DNA of 64,000 nt, taken from the NCBI GenBank assembly GCA_016713825.1, contig JADJOJ010000010.1, positions 124,001-188,000 on the forward strand, given 5' to 3'. A program made the position numbers and the translations under genes. The notes beneath the pieces were generated by a model that saw nothing but the letters and a program-made list of their open reading frames with translations, searched no databases and was not told the origin of the DNA. The DNA is from Candidatus Leptofilum gracile (lineage in GTDB: Bacteria > Chloroflexota > Anaerolineae > Promineifilales > Promineifilaceae). Below, piece by piece: positions 1 to 9,100 of this stretch (positions within the stretch are counted from its first letter, which is position 1; every line of letters starts with the position of its first letter).

Positions 1-416
1 ACTTGCTCTACCAGGCTCAGCATCTTGTTGGCGCTGGCTTCGGTGGAGGCAGGGCGGCGGCGCAGGTTGGCCAGCAGCGAAGGGGAAGGTTTGGGACCAA
101 ATGATTTGGCGGCATCCCGCTCCTCTTCCATGCGGTTTAAAAAGCGTTGGGCATCTTCATTGTCCGGGCCATCTGTGGCGGGGCGAGGGGTGTTGGGCTG
201 AGGCGGGGTTAGCGGCGGGGCGACGCCAGCATCTACCAAATTTTGGTAGCCACCGGCATAGGTGATTAGCTCGCCAATGGCAGCCTGCATCAGCTGGCGT
301 ACGTTCGCTTCAGTGACCTCTGAAATATTCTCGTAGCGTTTGCCATTAAAGCTTACCACCAACTTGCCCATGGGTGGAACACGTAGAATGCGCATAATTT
401 CGAGTTCGTTTTGCAT
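1..416 (-). CDS. Hypothetical protein, partial (runs off the left edge)
   Basis: An open frame starts with ATG at 416 and stays open to the window edge, about 138 codons. It lies 10 nt downstream of the mutM stop, and an AGAGGGA ribosome site overlaps that stop, so the two are probably cotranscribed. The N-terminus reads MQNELEIMRILRVPPMGKL. A stretch like KLVVSFNGKRYENISEV follows, then a Pro/Thr-rich linker near residues 67-80 and a charged region. I recognise no domain. A link to DNA repair is suggested only by its neighbour. The C-terminus is not visible. Confidence 0.6.
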   Translation of the reverse strand, partial: MQNELEIMRILRVPPMGKLVVSFNGKRYENISEVTEANVRQLMQAAIGELITYAGGYQNLVDAGVAPPLTPPQPNTPRPATDGPDNEDAQRFLNRMEEERDAAKSFGPKPSPSLLANLRRRPASTEASANKMLSLVEQ

Positions 417-426
417 AATTCCCTCT

Positions 427-1239
427 TTAATTTTGGCAATTGGCACAAAAATGGGTGCTGCGGCCGCCAAGCACTATGCGTTCGATGGGGCGGCCGCAGG
501 TATAGCACGGTTCGCCAGTGCGTCTAAACACGGCTACGGCGTTTTGCATATCCCCCTTGCTGCCATCTGGCTTGACGTATAGCTCAATGCTGGCTCCTTC
601 GCGATCAATACCCATTTTCAGTACTTTTTGGATGGCCGCGTGCAGGGCAACAATTTCTGGCTGGTTCAGGGTGTTGGCGGGGCGGGTGGGGTGCAGCCTG
701 GCGTAAAACAGGGATTCGTCGGCATAAATATTGCCCACGCCTGCGATGCGTTCTTGATCCAGCAGCAATGGTTTGAGGGCACGGGTACGGCCGTTTAACC
801 GCTCAGCCAAAACCTCCGGTGTAAAAGATGCTTCTAGAGGCTCTGGCCCCAGTTTGCCCAAAATATCGTCGGGGTTTTGTACCAGATACACCCGGCCAAA
901 CTTGCGAATATCCCGAAAGCGCAGCTCTTGCCCGTTGTCTAGCTCAAACACGGTATGCACATGCTTGTCGGCCGGGGTGTTGGCGTTCACCACGGAAAGA
1001 TGCCCAGACATTTTCAGGTGGGCAATCAACGTTTCGCCGTGGCTCAGGCTGAAGACCAGGTATTTGGCGCGGCGGTTGATTGACTGCACCTGGCAGCCTT
1101 GAATACGCATTCGCAGTTCGTCGAGCGTGGGGGTGCCAATGTGGCGCGGCCAATTGTTGCGTACCCCGGTGATGGTACGGCCGTTTAACGGTTGGCGTAA
1201 AGCACGGACCACAGTTTCTACTTCTGGAAGTTCAGGCAT
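427..1239 (-). CDS. mutM: Formamidopyrimidine-DNA glycosylase MutM (Fpg)
   Basis: Bifunctional DNA glycosylase/AP lyase that removes 8-oxoguanine and other oxidised purines in base-excision repair. The 270 residues match the family's usual length. The N-terminus MPELPEVETV carries the catalytic Pro2 nucleophile and Glu3 exposed after Met removal, and the conserved lysine is near residue 59 (RRAKYL). The C-terminal zinc finger has Cys245, Cys248, Cys265 and Cys268. ATG at 1239 is required because Pro2 is catalytic. The next gene on the minus strand starts 10 nt after the stop. Family identity is clear. Confidence 0.97.
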   Translation of the reverse strand: MPELPEVETVVRALRQPLNGRTITGVRNNWPRHIGTPTLDELRMRIQGCQVQSINRRAKYLVFSLSHGETLIAHLKMSGHLSVVNANTPADKHVHTVFELDNGQELRFRDIRKFGRVYLVQNPDDILGKLGPEPLEASFTPEVLAERLNGRTRALKPLLLDQERIAGVGNIYADESLFYARLHPTRPANTLNQPEIVALHAAIQKVLKMGIDREGASIELYVKPDGSKGDMQNAVAVFRRTGEPCYTCGRPIERIVLGGRSTHFCANCQN

Positions 1240-1342
1240 AATTCATTTTTCCGTATGAGCTGCCCCATATTATACCCTGATCGTTATTGGGGCTCCATTG
1301 GAAACGGCCGTTTATCAGAAATTGTTCACGCCTTTTCCCGCT

Positions 1343-1372
1343 TTGACAAACCAGCCCGCTCTCCACTAAACT
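1343..1372 (+). promoter_or_regulatory. Sigma70-type promoter for the gene at 1406
   Basis: TTGACA at 1343-1348 and TAAACT at 1367-1372 are separated by 18 nt. The predicted start of transcription is near 1379, about 27 nt before the ATG at 1406, which has AGGGAG at 1391-1396. Confidence 0.55.
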
Positions 1373-1405
1373 TTAGCCAGCAAGCAGCGCAGGGAGAAAT
1401 TGTTC

Positions 1406-2074
1406 ATGTACCCAGAAGATCGCGTATTGGTGGCATACCTTCCCCAACCAGCTGATTTCGAGATTGTGCAAACGGCTGGCTGGTACCGTATTCCGCAAAA
1501 ACATGCCCCAAAAGGATTGCATGCCGAATACTTTGCTTTTTACTTTGGTCGCCGCTTTGGGCCAGAAAAGTGGGCCATCCATTACTATGCCCCGCAGCTG
1601 GGGAATGAGCTGACCACCCGCCTGGCCCTCTTTCCCCAGCAGCCGGATCACCCCCGCGCCCACGAGATGTATTACAAAGTACAGCTTGGTCCGCTGCAAA
1701 AGCTGTCCCAGCCTATCATTAGCCTGCGCTGGCGGCGCGTGACCTTTTTGCACACCACCTGGGATCGGTTTCGGGATGCGACGGAAATTAACGACCTGTT
1801 TGTCGATGGAGACCCTTACGTAGATCGGCTGTACGCGACGCTGAAAGAGCGGGGCATTCCGGCAGAGCGAGACTATACGGTGCATGAATCCAGTGAGGCG
1901 TATGTGCTGCCGCTGGTGGTTTTGTGCAGGAACGGCCGTATCGACCTCACCCACACCGAACTAGCCCAAAACCAGGCCATGCCAGAACAGTTTGCCCAGG
2001 AAATTGCCAACCGGGTTGCGGCCGCGGGTGGCCCGGCTGACCCAACCCCTGAAACAGCCACCCAGCGTAATTAA
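1406..2074 (+). CDS. Conserved hypothetical protein, function unknown
   Basis: A 222-residue soluble protein with no signal peptide or membrane segment. ATG at 1406 is preferred over an in-frame TTG at 1400, because AGGGAG at 1391-1396 is 9 nt from the ATG but only 3 nt from the TTG. The sequence is rich in aromatic residues, with blocks such as AGWYRIPQKHAP, YFAFYFG and HYYAPQLGNE, which look like a compact enzyme or nuclease-like fold. No catalytic motif can be named. A TTGACA promoter lies directly upstream. It is divergent from mutM, so shared regulation with repair genes is possible but unproven. Confidence 0.75.
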   Translation: MYPEDRVLVAYLPQPADFEIVQTAGWYRIPQKHAPKGLHAEYFAFYFGRRFGPEKWAIHYYAPQLGNELTTRLALFPQQPDHPRAHEMYYKVQLGPLQKLSQPIISLRWRRVTFLHTTWDRFRDATEINDLFVDGDPYVDRLYATLKERGIPAERDYTVHESSEAYVLPLVVLCRNGRIDLTHTELAQNQAMPEQFAQEIANRVAAAGGPADPTPETATQRN

Positions 2075-2139
2075 AATCTTAACTGTTTGCCCGCAACATA
2101 GAGACGAAAGATTTTAGTGGTGATAAGATGAGAGCAGCA

Positions 2140-2152
2140 TACAATTATGGTA
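2140..2152 (+). promoter_or_regulatory. -10 element TACAAT with predicted leaderless start
   Basis: TACAAT at 2140-2145 places the predicted +1 at 2152, exactly the A of an in-frame ATG. No ribosome site precedes that ATG. This argues for a leaderless start at 2152 rather than the ATG at 2128. Confidence 0.45.
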
Positions 2153-2877
2153 TGCACAACGACCTGTTCACTTCTTACGCCACCTGGAGACAATGCGTAT
2201 TTAACCCGATGTTTTTGCACAGTATTGTAAGCGACATTGACGATTTATTGCCGCAATCCCCCTTTGTGCGGTCTGGCGGCAGCCTGCTGATGATGGTTGG
2301 GTTGCCCGGCACTGGCAAATCTTCTGTAGTGGAAGGGTTGGCCCAGTTCATGCCCTTTGTGGTGGTAAGCACAGATAGCGTGCGGCTGCACATGCGCAAT
2401 CAGCCCACCTACACCGCGGCCGAGATGATGCTGGTGTATGAAGTGTGTTACGCCATCATCGAGTCTCGCTTGCGCGAAGGGCAGCGCGTTATTTTTGATG
2501 CGTCTAACTACCTGGCCGCCCGCCGCGAGCATATGATGAAGATTGCCAAGCGAGCCGGTGCCCCTGTGGCCGTTTGCTACGTGCAGGCCGCCCAAGAAAC
2601 CATCCGCCAGCGGCTGTTTAAGCGCAATAATGGGCAGCGGCGAGAAACCGATTTGTCAGATGCCGATTGGTCTGTGTATAAATGGATGGTGGAAGCTCAG
2701 GAACCGGTGGTGGGTGAGCACCTTATTTTAGATACCACCGATACGCCGCCCAACGTTTTGGCGGAAAAACTATTTTACTACTGGTTAAAGTGTGAAGAAA
2801 CCGGCGCAAGCGACCCTGATATACAATCCTCTAGCTGGGCCCGCCAATTTAGCAGCGCCGATGGCCTTGGTCGCTGA
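2152..2877 (+). CDS. P-loop kinase/ATPase (AAA_33 / zeta-toxin-like)
   Basis: An ATP-binding protein of about 241 residues with a Walker A motif GLPGTGKSS, then a VSTDSVR segment typical of small P-loop kinases that act on nucleosides, polynucleotides or small molecules. A later VIFDAS block matches the Walker B-like strand, and an R-x-N-x-R lid is suggested by QRLFKRNNGQRRETD. The frame is also open from ATG 2128, but a TACAAT element sits exactly 7 nt before ATG 2152, so a leaderless start is chosen. The last 86 nt overlap the lipid-kinase-like gene, suggesting translational coupling. Substrate unknown. Confidence 0.8.
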   Translation: MHNDLFTSYATWRQCVFNPMFLHSIVSDIDDLLPQSPFVRSGGSLLMMVGLPGTGKSSVVEGLAQFMPFVVVSTDSVRLHMRNQPTYTAAEMMLVYEVCYAIIESRLREGQRVIFDASNYLAARREHMMKIAKRAGAPVAVCYVQAAQETIRQRLFKRNNGQRRETDLSDADWSVYKWMVEAQEPVVGEHLILDTTDTPPNVLAEKLFYYWLKCEETGASDPDIQSSSWARQFSSADGLGR

Positions 2878-3781
2878 CCTGTGGCAGGCGCGTGGCTGGC
2901 GCGTTACTATCCAGCCAACCCAAGCCCCCGGACACGCAACAGAATTAGCCCAACAAGCCGCCGCTGCTGGTCACCAGCTGGTGTTTGCCGCTGGCGGCGA
3001 CGGCACGCTGGGCGACGTGGCCAACGGGCTGGCGGGCACAGAGACGATCATGGCCCCGCTGCCGGTGGGGACGGCCAACTCGTTTGCTCGTGAGCTAAAC
3101 ATGCCGCTGCCGCTGTTTCGCGGTCGCCACCAGCTGCTCAAGGGGGCAGATTTGTTGCTGAACGGCCGTATCCACCAAATGGACCTGGGCTACACAACCG
3201 ACGGACAGGGAAACGGCCGTCACTGGCTGCTCTGGTCTGGCGCGGGGGCAGATGGTTACCTGGTGGCCCATATCGAGCCGCGCCCCAAATGGTCTAAAAA
3301 GCTGGGGCGACTGGGCTACATGGTGCAAGGCATTGCCTTGTCTGCAACATTCCCCACCGTGAAGGCCAAAATTGAGATAGACGGCCGTCTCTTTGAAGAC
3401 CATTACCTGCTGGCGCTCGTTAGCAACTGCCGTTTGTACGCGGGTGGGGGAATCACCATCAGCCCCCAGGCCAAGCTAGACGACGGGCTGTTTGAAGTGT
3501 GGCTGTTCCAGGGTAAGCATATTTACAAGATGTTTCAGTACGGCGCCCTTATGAAAGCGGGGCGGCGGGAGTACCCTGGGATGGAGCTGGTGTACGGCCG
3601 TTCCATCACCATTCACACCAACCCCACCATGCCCTGCCAAACCGACGGCGAGCCAAGCGGCCACACCCCCATCACCTGCACGCTCAAACCGGGGGCCTTG
3701 CGCCTGCTCGTCCCCGCTTCCGCCCCCGAAGACCTGTTTGAGAAGCCCGGCACCCCCCTGGCAACCCTCACCTATTCGTGA
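2792..3781 (+). CDS. Diacylglycerol/lipid kinase catalytic-domain protein (DagK/YegS family)
   Basis: Predicted ATP-dependent lipid kinase of the DAGK_cat superfamily, 329 residues. The N-terminus has the family pattern LIYNPLAG (about residues 9-16), and the nucleotide-binding GGDGT is at 68-72. PVGTANSFARELN follows, as in DagB/YegS-type enzymes. The C-terminal beta domain contains CQTDGEP. GTG at 2792 is inferred from the position of LIYNP and lies inside the preceding kinase gene (86-nt overlap). It probably phosphorylates diacylglycerol or a related lipid at the inner face of the membrane; the exact substrate cannot be read. Confidence 0.88.
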   Translation: MKKPAQATLIYNPLAGPANLAAPMALVADLWQARGWRVTIQPTQAPGHATELAQQAAAAGHQLVFAAGGDGTLGDVANGLAGTETIMAPLPVGTANSFARELNMPLPLFRGRHQLLKGADLLLNGRIHQMDLGYTTDGQGNGRHWLLWSGAGADGYLVAHIEPRPKWSKKLGRLGYMVQGIALSATFPTVKAKIEIDGRLFEDHYLLALVSNCRLYAGGGITISPQAKLDDGLFEVWLFQGKHIYKMFQYGALMKAGRREYPGMELVYGRSITIHTNPTMPCQTDGEPSGHTPITCTLKPGALRLLVPASAPEDLFEKPGTPLATLTYS

Positions 3782-3869
3782 CGCTTGCTCGTTTGCCACA
3801 GCGTGATTAAAAGATGAGATTTGGCCGAAAGACGGCCGTTCTCACAAAACCTCCACCCAAACCAACCTC

Positions 3870-3907
3870 TTTACAAAATATGGACAATCGGATAATATAT
3901 GGACAAT
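3870..3907 (+). promoter_or_regulatory. Promoter with two ATATGGACAAT boxes
   Basis: TTTACA at 3870-3875 and TAATAT at 3893-3898 (17-nt spacer) form a plausible promoter for the gene at 3954. It is overlapped by two direct copies of ATATGGACAAT at 3878-3888 and 3897-3907. A third copy and a variant lie upstream of the SDR gene at 31262-31295. The boxes look like operator sites, but the regulator is unknown. Confidence 0.4.
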
Positions 3908-3953
3908 ATCGTAACAAAGTGGCGTTGCCGTTTATTTTGTAAGGAGCAAGTTC

Positions 3954-5012
3954 GTGGCTGCAAACGTACAATCAACACAAAAACCATCCGAAACCAATGG
4001 GTTCACCAGTTCCAAAGCATTGTGGGCTGGTGTTATTTTTAGCTTTTTATTTACTGGTATCATCTGGCTGCTGCGCGGAGCCATTCCCCAGGTTGATTTT
4101 CTACCCGATCAAGGCGCTTCCTGGTACTACTGGAAATTGCCAGAACCCACTTTTTGGACCCGCGCCACGGCCTGGGGTGGGTATGTGCTTCACCAGGCCG
4201 CCATCTGGGGACTCATCTACTACGGCCAGAAAAACAAAACCAAATACACCAACGGCCTGCACCCCCTCAACGTTGCTGCTCTGGCGGTAAACGCCGTTTT
4301 CATCGCGCTGCACCTGTTGCAAACCATCTTCTTCTATGACGGGCTGGCGCAGGACGTCTCCATCTGGAGTTCGCAAGGCTCTGTGGTGCTGATGCTGGTC
4401 ATGATTTTGCTGATGGAAAATCAGCGGCGCGGCCTCTTTTTTGGCAAGAAAGTCGGTTTTCTCAAAGAAACGGCCCGCGTAGCCCGTAAATACCACGGCT
4501 ACATCTTCGCCTGGGGTGTTATTTACACCTTCTGGTATCACCCGATGGAAGCAACGATGGGTCATCTGCTGGGCTTCATCTACACCTTTTTCCTGATGGT
4601 GCAGGGCAGCCTGATGTTTACCCGGGCGCATCTGAACAAATGGTGGACGTTTGTCTTAGAGTTCTCCGTTTTGGTGCACGGCACGCTGGTCGCTTTGCAA
4701 ACCAACACCATGTGGCCCATGTTCTTCTTTGGCTTTGCGGCGATTTTTGTGGTGACGCAGATGTACGGCCTGGGCTTGAATAAATATTGGCGCTGGGGCT
4801 TCATCGCTGCTTACATTGCCGGGGTGGTCATTGTGTACAGCAGCCGCGGCTGGGCCAGCGTAAACGAAATTGTGCGCATTCCGGTGATTGAGTACCTGCT
4901 GGTCTTTGTCCTGGCGCTCATCATCTGGCTGATTATGCGGATTGTGGGCCTGTTTACCGGGCGCAGCAAAGAACGGTTCGACTCTGCCCAGGCAACAGCC
5001 ACGGGCGATTAG
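3954..5012 (+). CDS. Multi-pass integral membrane protein, unknown function
   Basis: A 352-residue protein with about ten hydrophobic helices, the first at residues 22-41 and the last just before a short hydrophilic tail. Several helices carry His or Trp near their ends (VLHQAAIWG, ALHLLQTIFFY, FWYHPMEATMGHLLG), hinting at heme or metal binding, or at acyltransferase-like membrane chemistry. No family is recognised. GTG at 3954 is supported by AAGGAG at 3941-3946. It is a single-gene unit bounded by the boxed promoter upstream and a strong terminator at 5039. Confidence 0.8.
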   Translation: MAANVQSTQKPSETNGFTSSKALWAGVIFSFLFTGIIWLLRGAIPQVDFLPDQGASWYYWKLPEPTFWTRATAWGGYVLHQAAIWGLIYYGQKNKTKYTNGLHPLNVAALAVNAVFIALHLLQTIFFYDGLAQDVSIWSSQGSVVLMLVMILLMENQRRGLFFGKKVGFLKETARVARKYHGYIFAWGVIYTFWYHPMEATMGHLLGFIYTFFLMVQGSLMFTRAHLNKWWTFVLEFSVLVHGTLVALQTNTMWPMFFFGFAAIFVVTQMYGLGLNKYWRWGFIAAYIAGVVIVYSSRGWASVNEIVRIPVIEYLLVFVLALIIWLIMRIVGLFTGRSKERFDSAQATATGD

Positions 5013-5038
5013 CACTCATTTAGAATCTCCTTTCTAAG

Positions 5039-5075
5039 ACGGCCGTTTCCCTTTTTGCGGGAAACGGCCGTTTCA
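5039..5075 (+). terminator. Rho-independent terminator built from two ACGGCCGT palindromes
   Basis: A 13-bp perfect stem pairs 5039-5051 with 5059-5071 around a 7-nt loop (TTTTTGC), followed by TTTC. Each arm contains a complete ACGGCCGT palindrome. It lies 26 nt after the membrane-protein stop. Confidence 0.75.
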
Positions 5076-5122
5076 TTTCCCCAATCTGCCCCCTTGCCAC
5101 CTCACCTGCTGTTTGCCAAAAA

Positions 5123-5128
5123 TATAAT
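5123..5128 (+). promoter_or_regulatory. -10 element TATAAT upstream of the threonine aldolase
   Basis: TATAAT lies 18 nt before the ATG at 5147, which would give a leader of about 12 nt. No good -35 is visible at 17 nt. Confidence 0.35.
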
Positions 5129-5146
5129 ATTACGTAAACTTCAAGC

Positions 5147-6187
5147 ATGGACAGAATCGACTTTCGCTCCGATACCGTAAGCTGGCCCACCCCTGCCATG
5201 CGCCACGCCATGGCCAATGCCCCCGTGGGCGATGACGTCTATGGCGAAGACCCCACCGTGAACAAATTGGAAGCCCTGGCCGCCGAGATGGTGGGCAAAG
5301 AGGCCGGCCTCTTTGTCGCCAGCGGCACCATGGGCAACCTCACCGCCATTTTGGCCCACGGCCGTCGCGGCGATGGGGCCATTGTGGGCGAGGATTCGCA
5401 CACCTTCCGCGCCGAGGCGGGCGGCATGGCGGTGCTGGGTGGCATTGTGCCCAACCCGCTGCCCACGGATGTGTACGGCCGTATGGACCTCGCCGCCGTG
5501 CAAAATGCCATCTACCCCGACGACCCCCATTTCCCCAACAACCGCCTCATCCTGGTAGAAAACAGCTACGGGGCCAAAGGCGGCTATCCCATCGAACCCG
5601 CGTACTTCCAGCAAATTCGCCAGATTGCCGACAAAAATGGCATGATTGTGCACATGGACGGGGCCCGCATTTTTAATGCAGCTGTGGCCCTCAATTTGGA
5701 TCCGCGCGAACTTACCCAACACGTCGATTCTGTCACTTTTTGTTTAAGCAAAGGGTTGTGCGCCCCGATGGGTTCTGTGCTGTGCGGCACGGCCGAATTT
5801 ATTGCCCAGGCCCGCCGCGCCCGCAAGCTGGTGGGCGGGGCGATGCGCCAGGCAGGCGTTATGGCCGCCGCCGGCATTGTAGCCCTCACCGAAATGGTGG
5901 AGCGGCTGGCCGATGACCACGCCCACGCCAAAACGTTGGCCAATGGCCTGGCCCAAATTCCAGGCCTGATCGTGCAGCCAGAGCTGGTAAAAACCAATAT
6001 GTTCTTCTTTGCGCTAGATGAAGCCGCCCCCGTGACGCCCGCCGAGTTTGTGCAGCGTTTGCGCGACGAGGCCAACATCTGGCTGTCTGGCGGCTATTCG
6101 CGCACATTTCGGGCGGTAACCCATTACTGGATTCAGGAAGCCGACGTGGCGCTGTTTGTGCAAACCGCCCGCGCCATTTTGCAGTAG
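5147..6187 (+). CDS. ltaE: Low-specificity L-threonine aldolase
   Basis: PLP-dependent beta-eliminating lyase that cleaves L-threonine or allo-threonine to glycine and acetaldehyde. At 346 residues it has family length. The N-terminal FRSDTVSWPTPAMR is the family signature, SGTMGNLTA (about 59-67) binds cofactor phosphate, HMDGARIFNAA (169-179) holds the cofactor-contacting Asp171, and SKG near 201-203 supplies the Schiff-base Lys202. The kinase gene begins 8 nt downstream with its AGGAGGG overlapping this gene's end, so the two are cotranscribed. Glycine made here could feed one-carbon metabolism, as could sarcosine oxidation 5-15 kb away. Confidence 0.93.
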   Translation: MDRIDFRSDTVSWPTPAMRHAMANAPVGDDVYGEDPTVNKLEALAAEMVGKEAGLFVASGTMGNLTAILAHGRRGDGAIVGEDSHTFRAEAGGMAVLGGIVPNPLPTDVYGRMDLAAVQNAIYPDDPHFPNNRLILVENSYGAKGGYPIEPAYFQQIRQIADKNGMIVHMDGARIFNAAVALNLDPRELTQHVDSVTFCLSKGLCAPMGSVLCGTAEFIAQARRARKLVGGAMRQAGVMAAAGIVALTEMVERLADDHAHAKTLANGLAQIPGLIVQPELVKTNMFFFALDEAAPVTPAEFVQRLRDEANIWLSGGYSRTFRAVTHYWIQEADVALFVQTARAILQ

Positions 6188-6195
6188 GAGGGAAG

Positions 6196-9100
6196 ATGTC
6201 TAACACGCTGATCGGTCATACAATAAACGGCCGTTACCGGCTAGAATCCTTGCTTGGCGATGGCGGCATGGGCACCGTCTATCGCGCTTACGACGTGAAC
6301 CTGGATCGCCAGGTCGCGCTCAAGCTGATGCACGCCCACTTTGCCCGGCAAGAAGAGTTTCGCGCCCGCCTCATCCAAGAAGCCCGCACCGCCGCCCAGC
6401 TAGACCATCCCTCCGTGGTGCAAATTTACGACTTTGGCGATTCGCCCGAAGGGCTGTTCATCGCCATGGAATTTGTGAATGGCGGCAGCCTGCGCGATCA
6501 TCTGCGGCGGCTCCAGCGGATGCGTAAATTTTTGCCGCTGACCCAAAGCTTGCAAATTGGGGCTCAAATCGCCGAAGCGCTAGATTACGCCTACCGGCGC
6601 GGCATCGTCCACCGAGACATCAAGCCGGGCAACATCATGCTCAAGCGGCTCAACCGCCCCGATGAGCCAGACGAGCAGCCATTCCGCGCCCTGCTTACCG
6701 ATTTTGGCCTGGTGAAGCTGCAAGAAGGCTCCCAGCTTACCCAAAGCGGCACCACCCTGGGTACCCCCACGTACATGTCTCCCGAACAGTGCAAAGGGGA
6801 AAAATTAGACGGCCGTGCCGACCTGTACGCCCTCGGCGTGGTGCTGTACGAGCTATTCACCAACCGGCTGCCCTTCGAGTTCAAAACCTTGTCCGACGCC
6901 ATCGCCGTGCACTCTCGCAGCGAAATGCCCACCCCCGCCCGCGAAATTCGCAGCGATATCCCCGCCATCATCGACACCATTTTGGTGCGCTCCCTGGCCA
7001 AAAACCCTGATGACCGGTATGCCGACGGCGCAGAAATGGCCGACGCACTGCGCAGCGCCATGATCGCCCTGGAAGGGGCACCCACCCAAATTATGCTGCG
7101 CGAAGAGATGAATATTTTGGAGCGCGTCAACGAACCGCCCCCGGGGCATGAACTGGTCATCAACACGCCGGGGCATCCCCCCAGCACGGTGCCGCTCACC
7201 CAGGCGGTTATCACCCTGGGCCGCCAGGCAGACAACGAAATTGTGCTGCCCGCCGATGGCGTCTCGCGCCATCATTCCCGCCTGCAAGCGACGGCGCTGG
7301 GCTGGGAGCTGGTGGATTTGGGCGGCATCAACGGCACTTTTTTGAACGAACGTCGTCTGCGGGCGGATGATCCGACGCCGGTGGCTCCGGGTTCGCGCAT
7401 GCGCATTGGCCCATACGAGCTGACGCTGCAAGGGCCAGAGATTGCCATTTTTGAGCAAGAAGCGCCGACGTATCAGCAGGAACGGCCGTCTCTTGGCAGC
7501 ACCACCCCGCAAATGACCCCCACCCAAATTGCCACCGCCGACCCGCTCGGCCTGTTTTTGCCCAGCGACCAGATCACCGTCGATCCGGGGCAGCAGGTGC
7601 AGTTTAAGGTGGAAGTGGTCAACCGCAGCCCAGTCGATGACCGGGTGAGCTTGCGGGTGCAGGGCCTGCCGGGCAACTGGGCCACCCCGCCCGGCGAATT
7701 CCGCAATTTACCGGCAGGCGAGACCATTCAATTAACGATCACCATCCGGCCGCCCAAGCACCGCAGCACCCCCACCGGGCGGCAGCGGTTCCGCATTGAG
7801 CTGGTTTCGCAGCAGCATCCCAATATCAAAGTGGCCACCACAGCTTCGTTAATGATTGGCACCTTTGTGGCTTTTGAGGCCAGCCTGGAGCCAAACCAGC
7901 TGCGGTTGCCCGGCAGCGTGACGGTTTCGGTACACAACACGGGGAACGCCCCCGGCGACTTTAGCGTGGTGGCCCGGGCACGTCAGGAAGGGCTGCGCTT
8001 TCGCGGTGAACGGGGCCGCATTCGGCTCCAGCCGGGGCAGGTGGCCAACGTGGAGCTGGCCATTGAGGCCGATCGCGCCAGCTGGCTGGGCAGCGGCGAG
8101 CTGTATCCGTTTGAGGTAGCCGTCGCTTCTGCCGCCGGTGGCCGCCAGACGATGACGGGGGAGGCGCAGGCGGGTTCCTCCATTCCACCCTGGCTGATGT
8201 ATGCGTTTATTCTGATTGTTACTTTTGCCTGTGCTATTGGCTTTTTGGTGCTGGTATTTGGTGAAAATGGGTTCTTTAACCGCACCGGGGGGACGGCAAC
8301 GGTGGCTTTTGATGTGGCTGGAACGGAAACGGCCGTTGCTGCCAATAATTTCCAAACCGTCACCGCCATCGCCGCCACCGCCGCCATCGAAGGAGATGCC
8401 GACGGTGACGGCCTGAGCAACGCCCAGGAAACCAACATCCTGCAAACCGACCCCAATAACCCTGATTCCGATGGCGACGGTTTGTCCGACGGCGTCGAAG
8501 TGTTAGAGCTGGGCACCAATCCCAATTCGGCCGACAGCGACTCCGATTTGATTCCTGATGGTGAAGAAGTAAACGTGTACGGCACAAACCCGCTGCTGGC
8601 CGATAGCGACGGGGATGGCATCAACGACGTGGTCGAAATTTCGCAGGGCACTGACCCGGTGGCCACCCCCATCGTAACCGAAACGCCCTCGGCTACGGTA
8701 ACGCCTGGCACCCCCACCGCTACCGCCACGGCCTCCAACACGCCGCCACCGTCTACCACCCCCACTTTCACCCCCACGCCGACGGTCACCAATACGCCAC
8801 CGCCCTCTTCCACGCCCACCCACACGGCGACAGCTACCCAATCGCCCACGCCAACCCAGTCGCCCACGGTGACCAACACGCCCACCATCACCCCCACGCC
8901 AACCAACACGCCGCTGCCCAATCCGCAGCTGAGCTGTATCGGTACGCCACCGGTGATCAACGGCACGTTTAATCCAGCTGAATGGCCAAATTCGCCCCTC
9001 ATTCAGTTCTCTCCGCCAGACAGCAGCGGCGACCTGGTGCAGGTCTACTTTGTGCGTGACGCCACAAATTTGTACCTGGCGTTCCTCATCAATGACCCGA

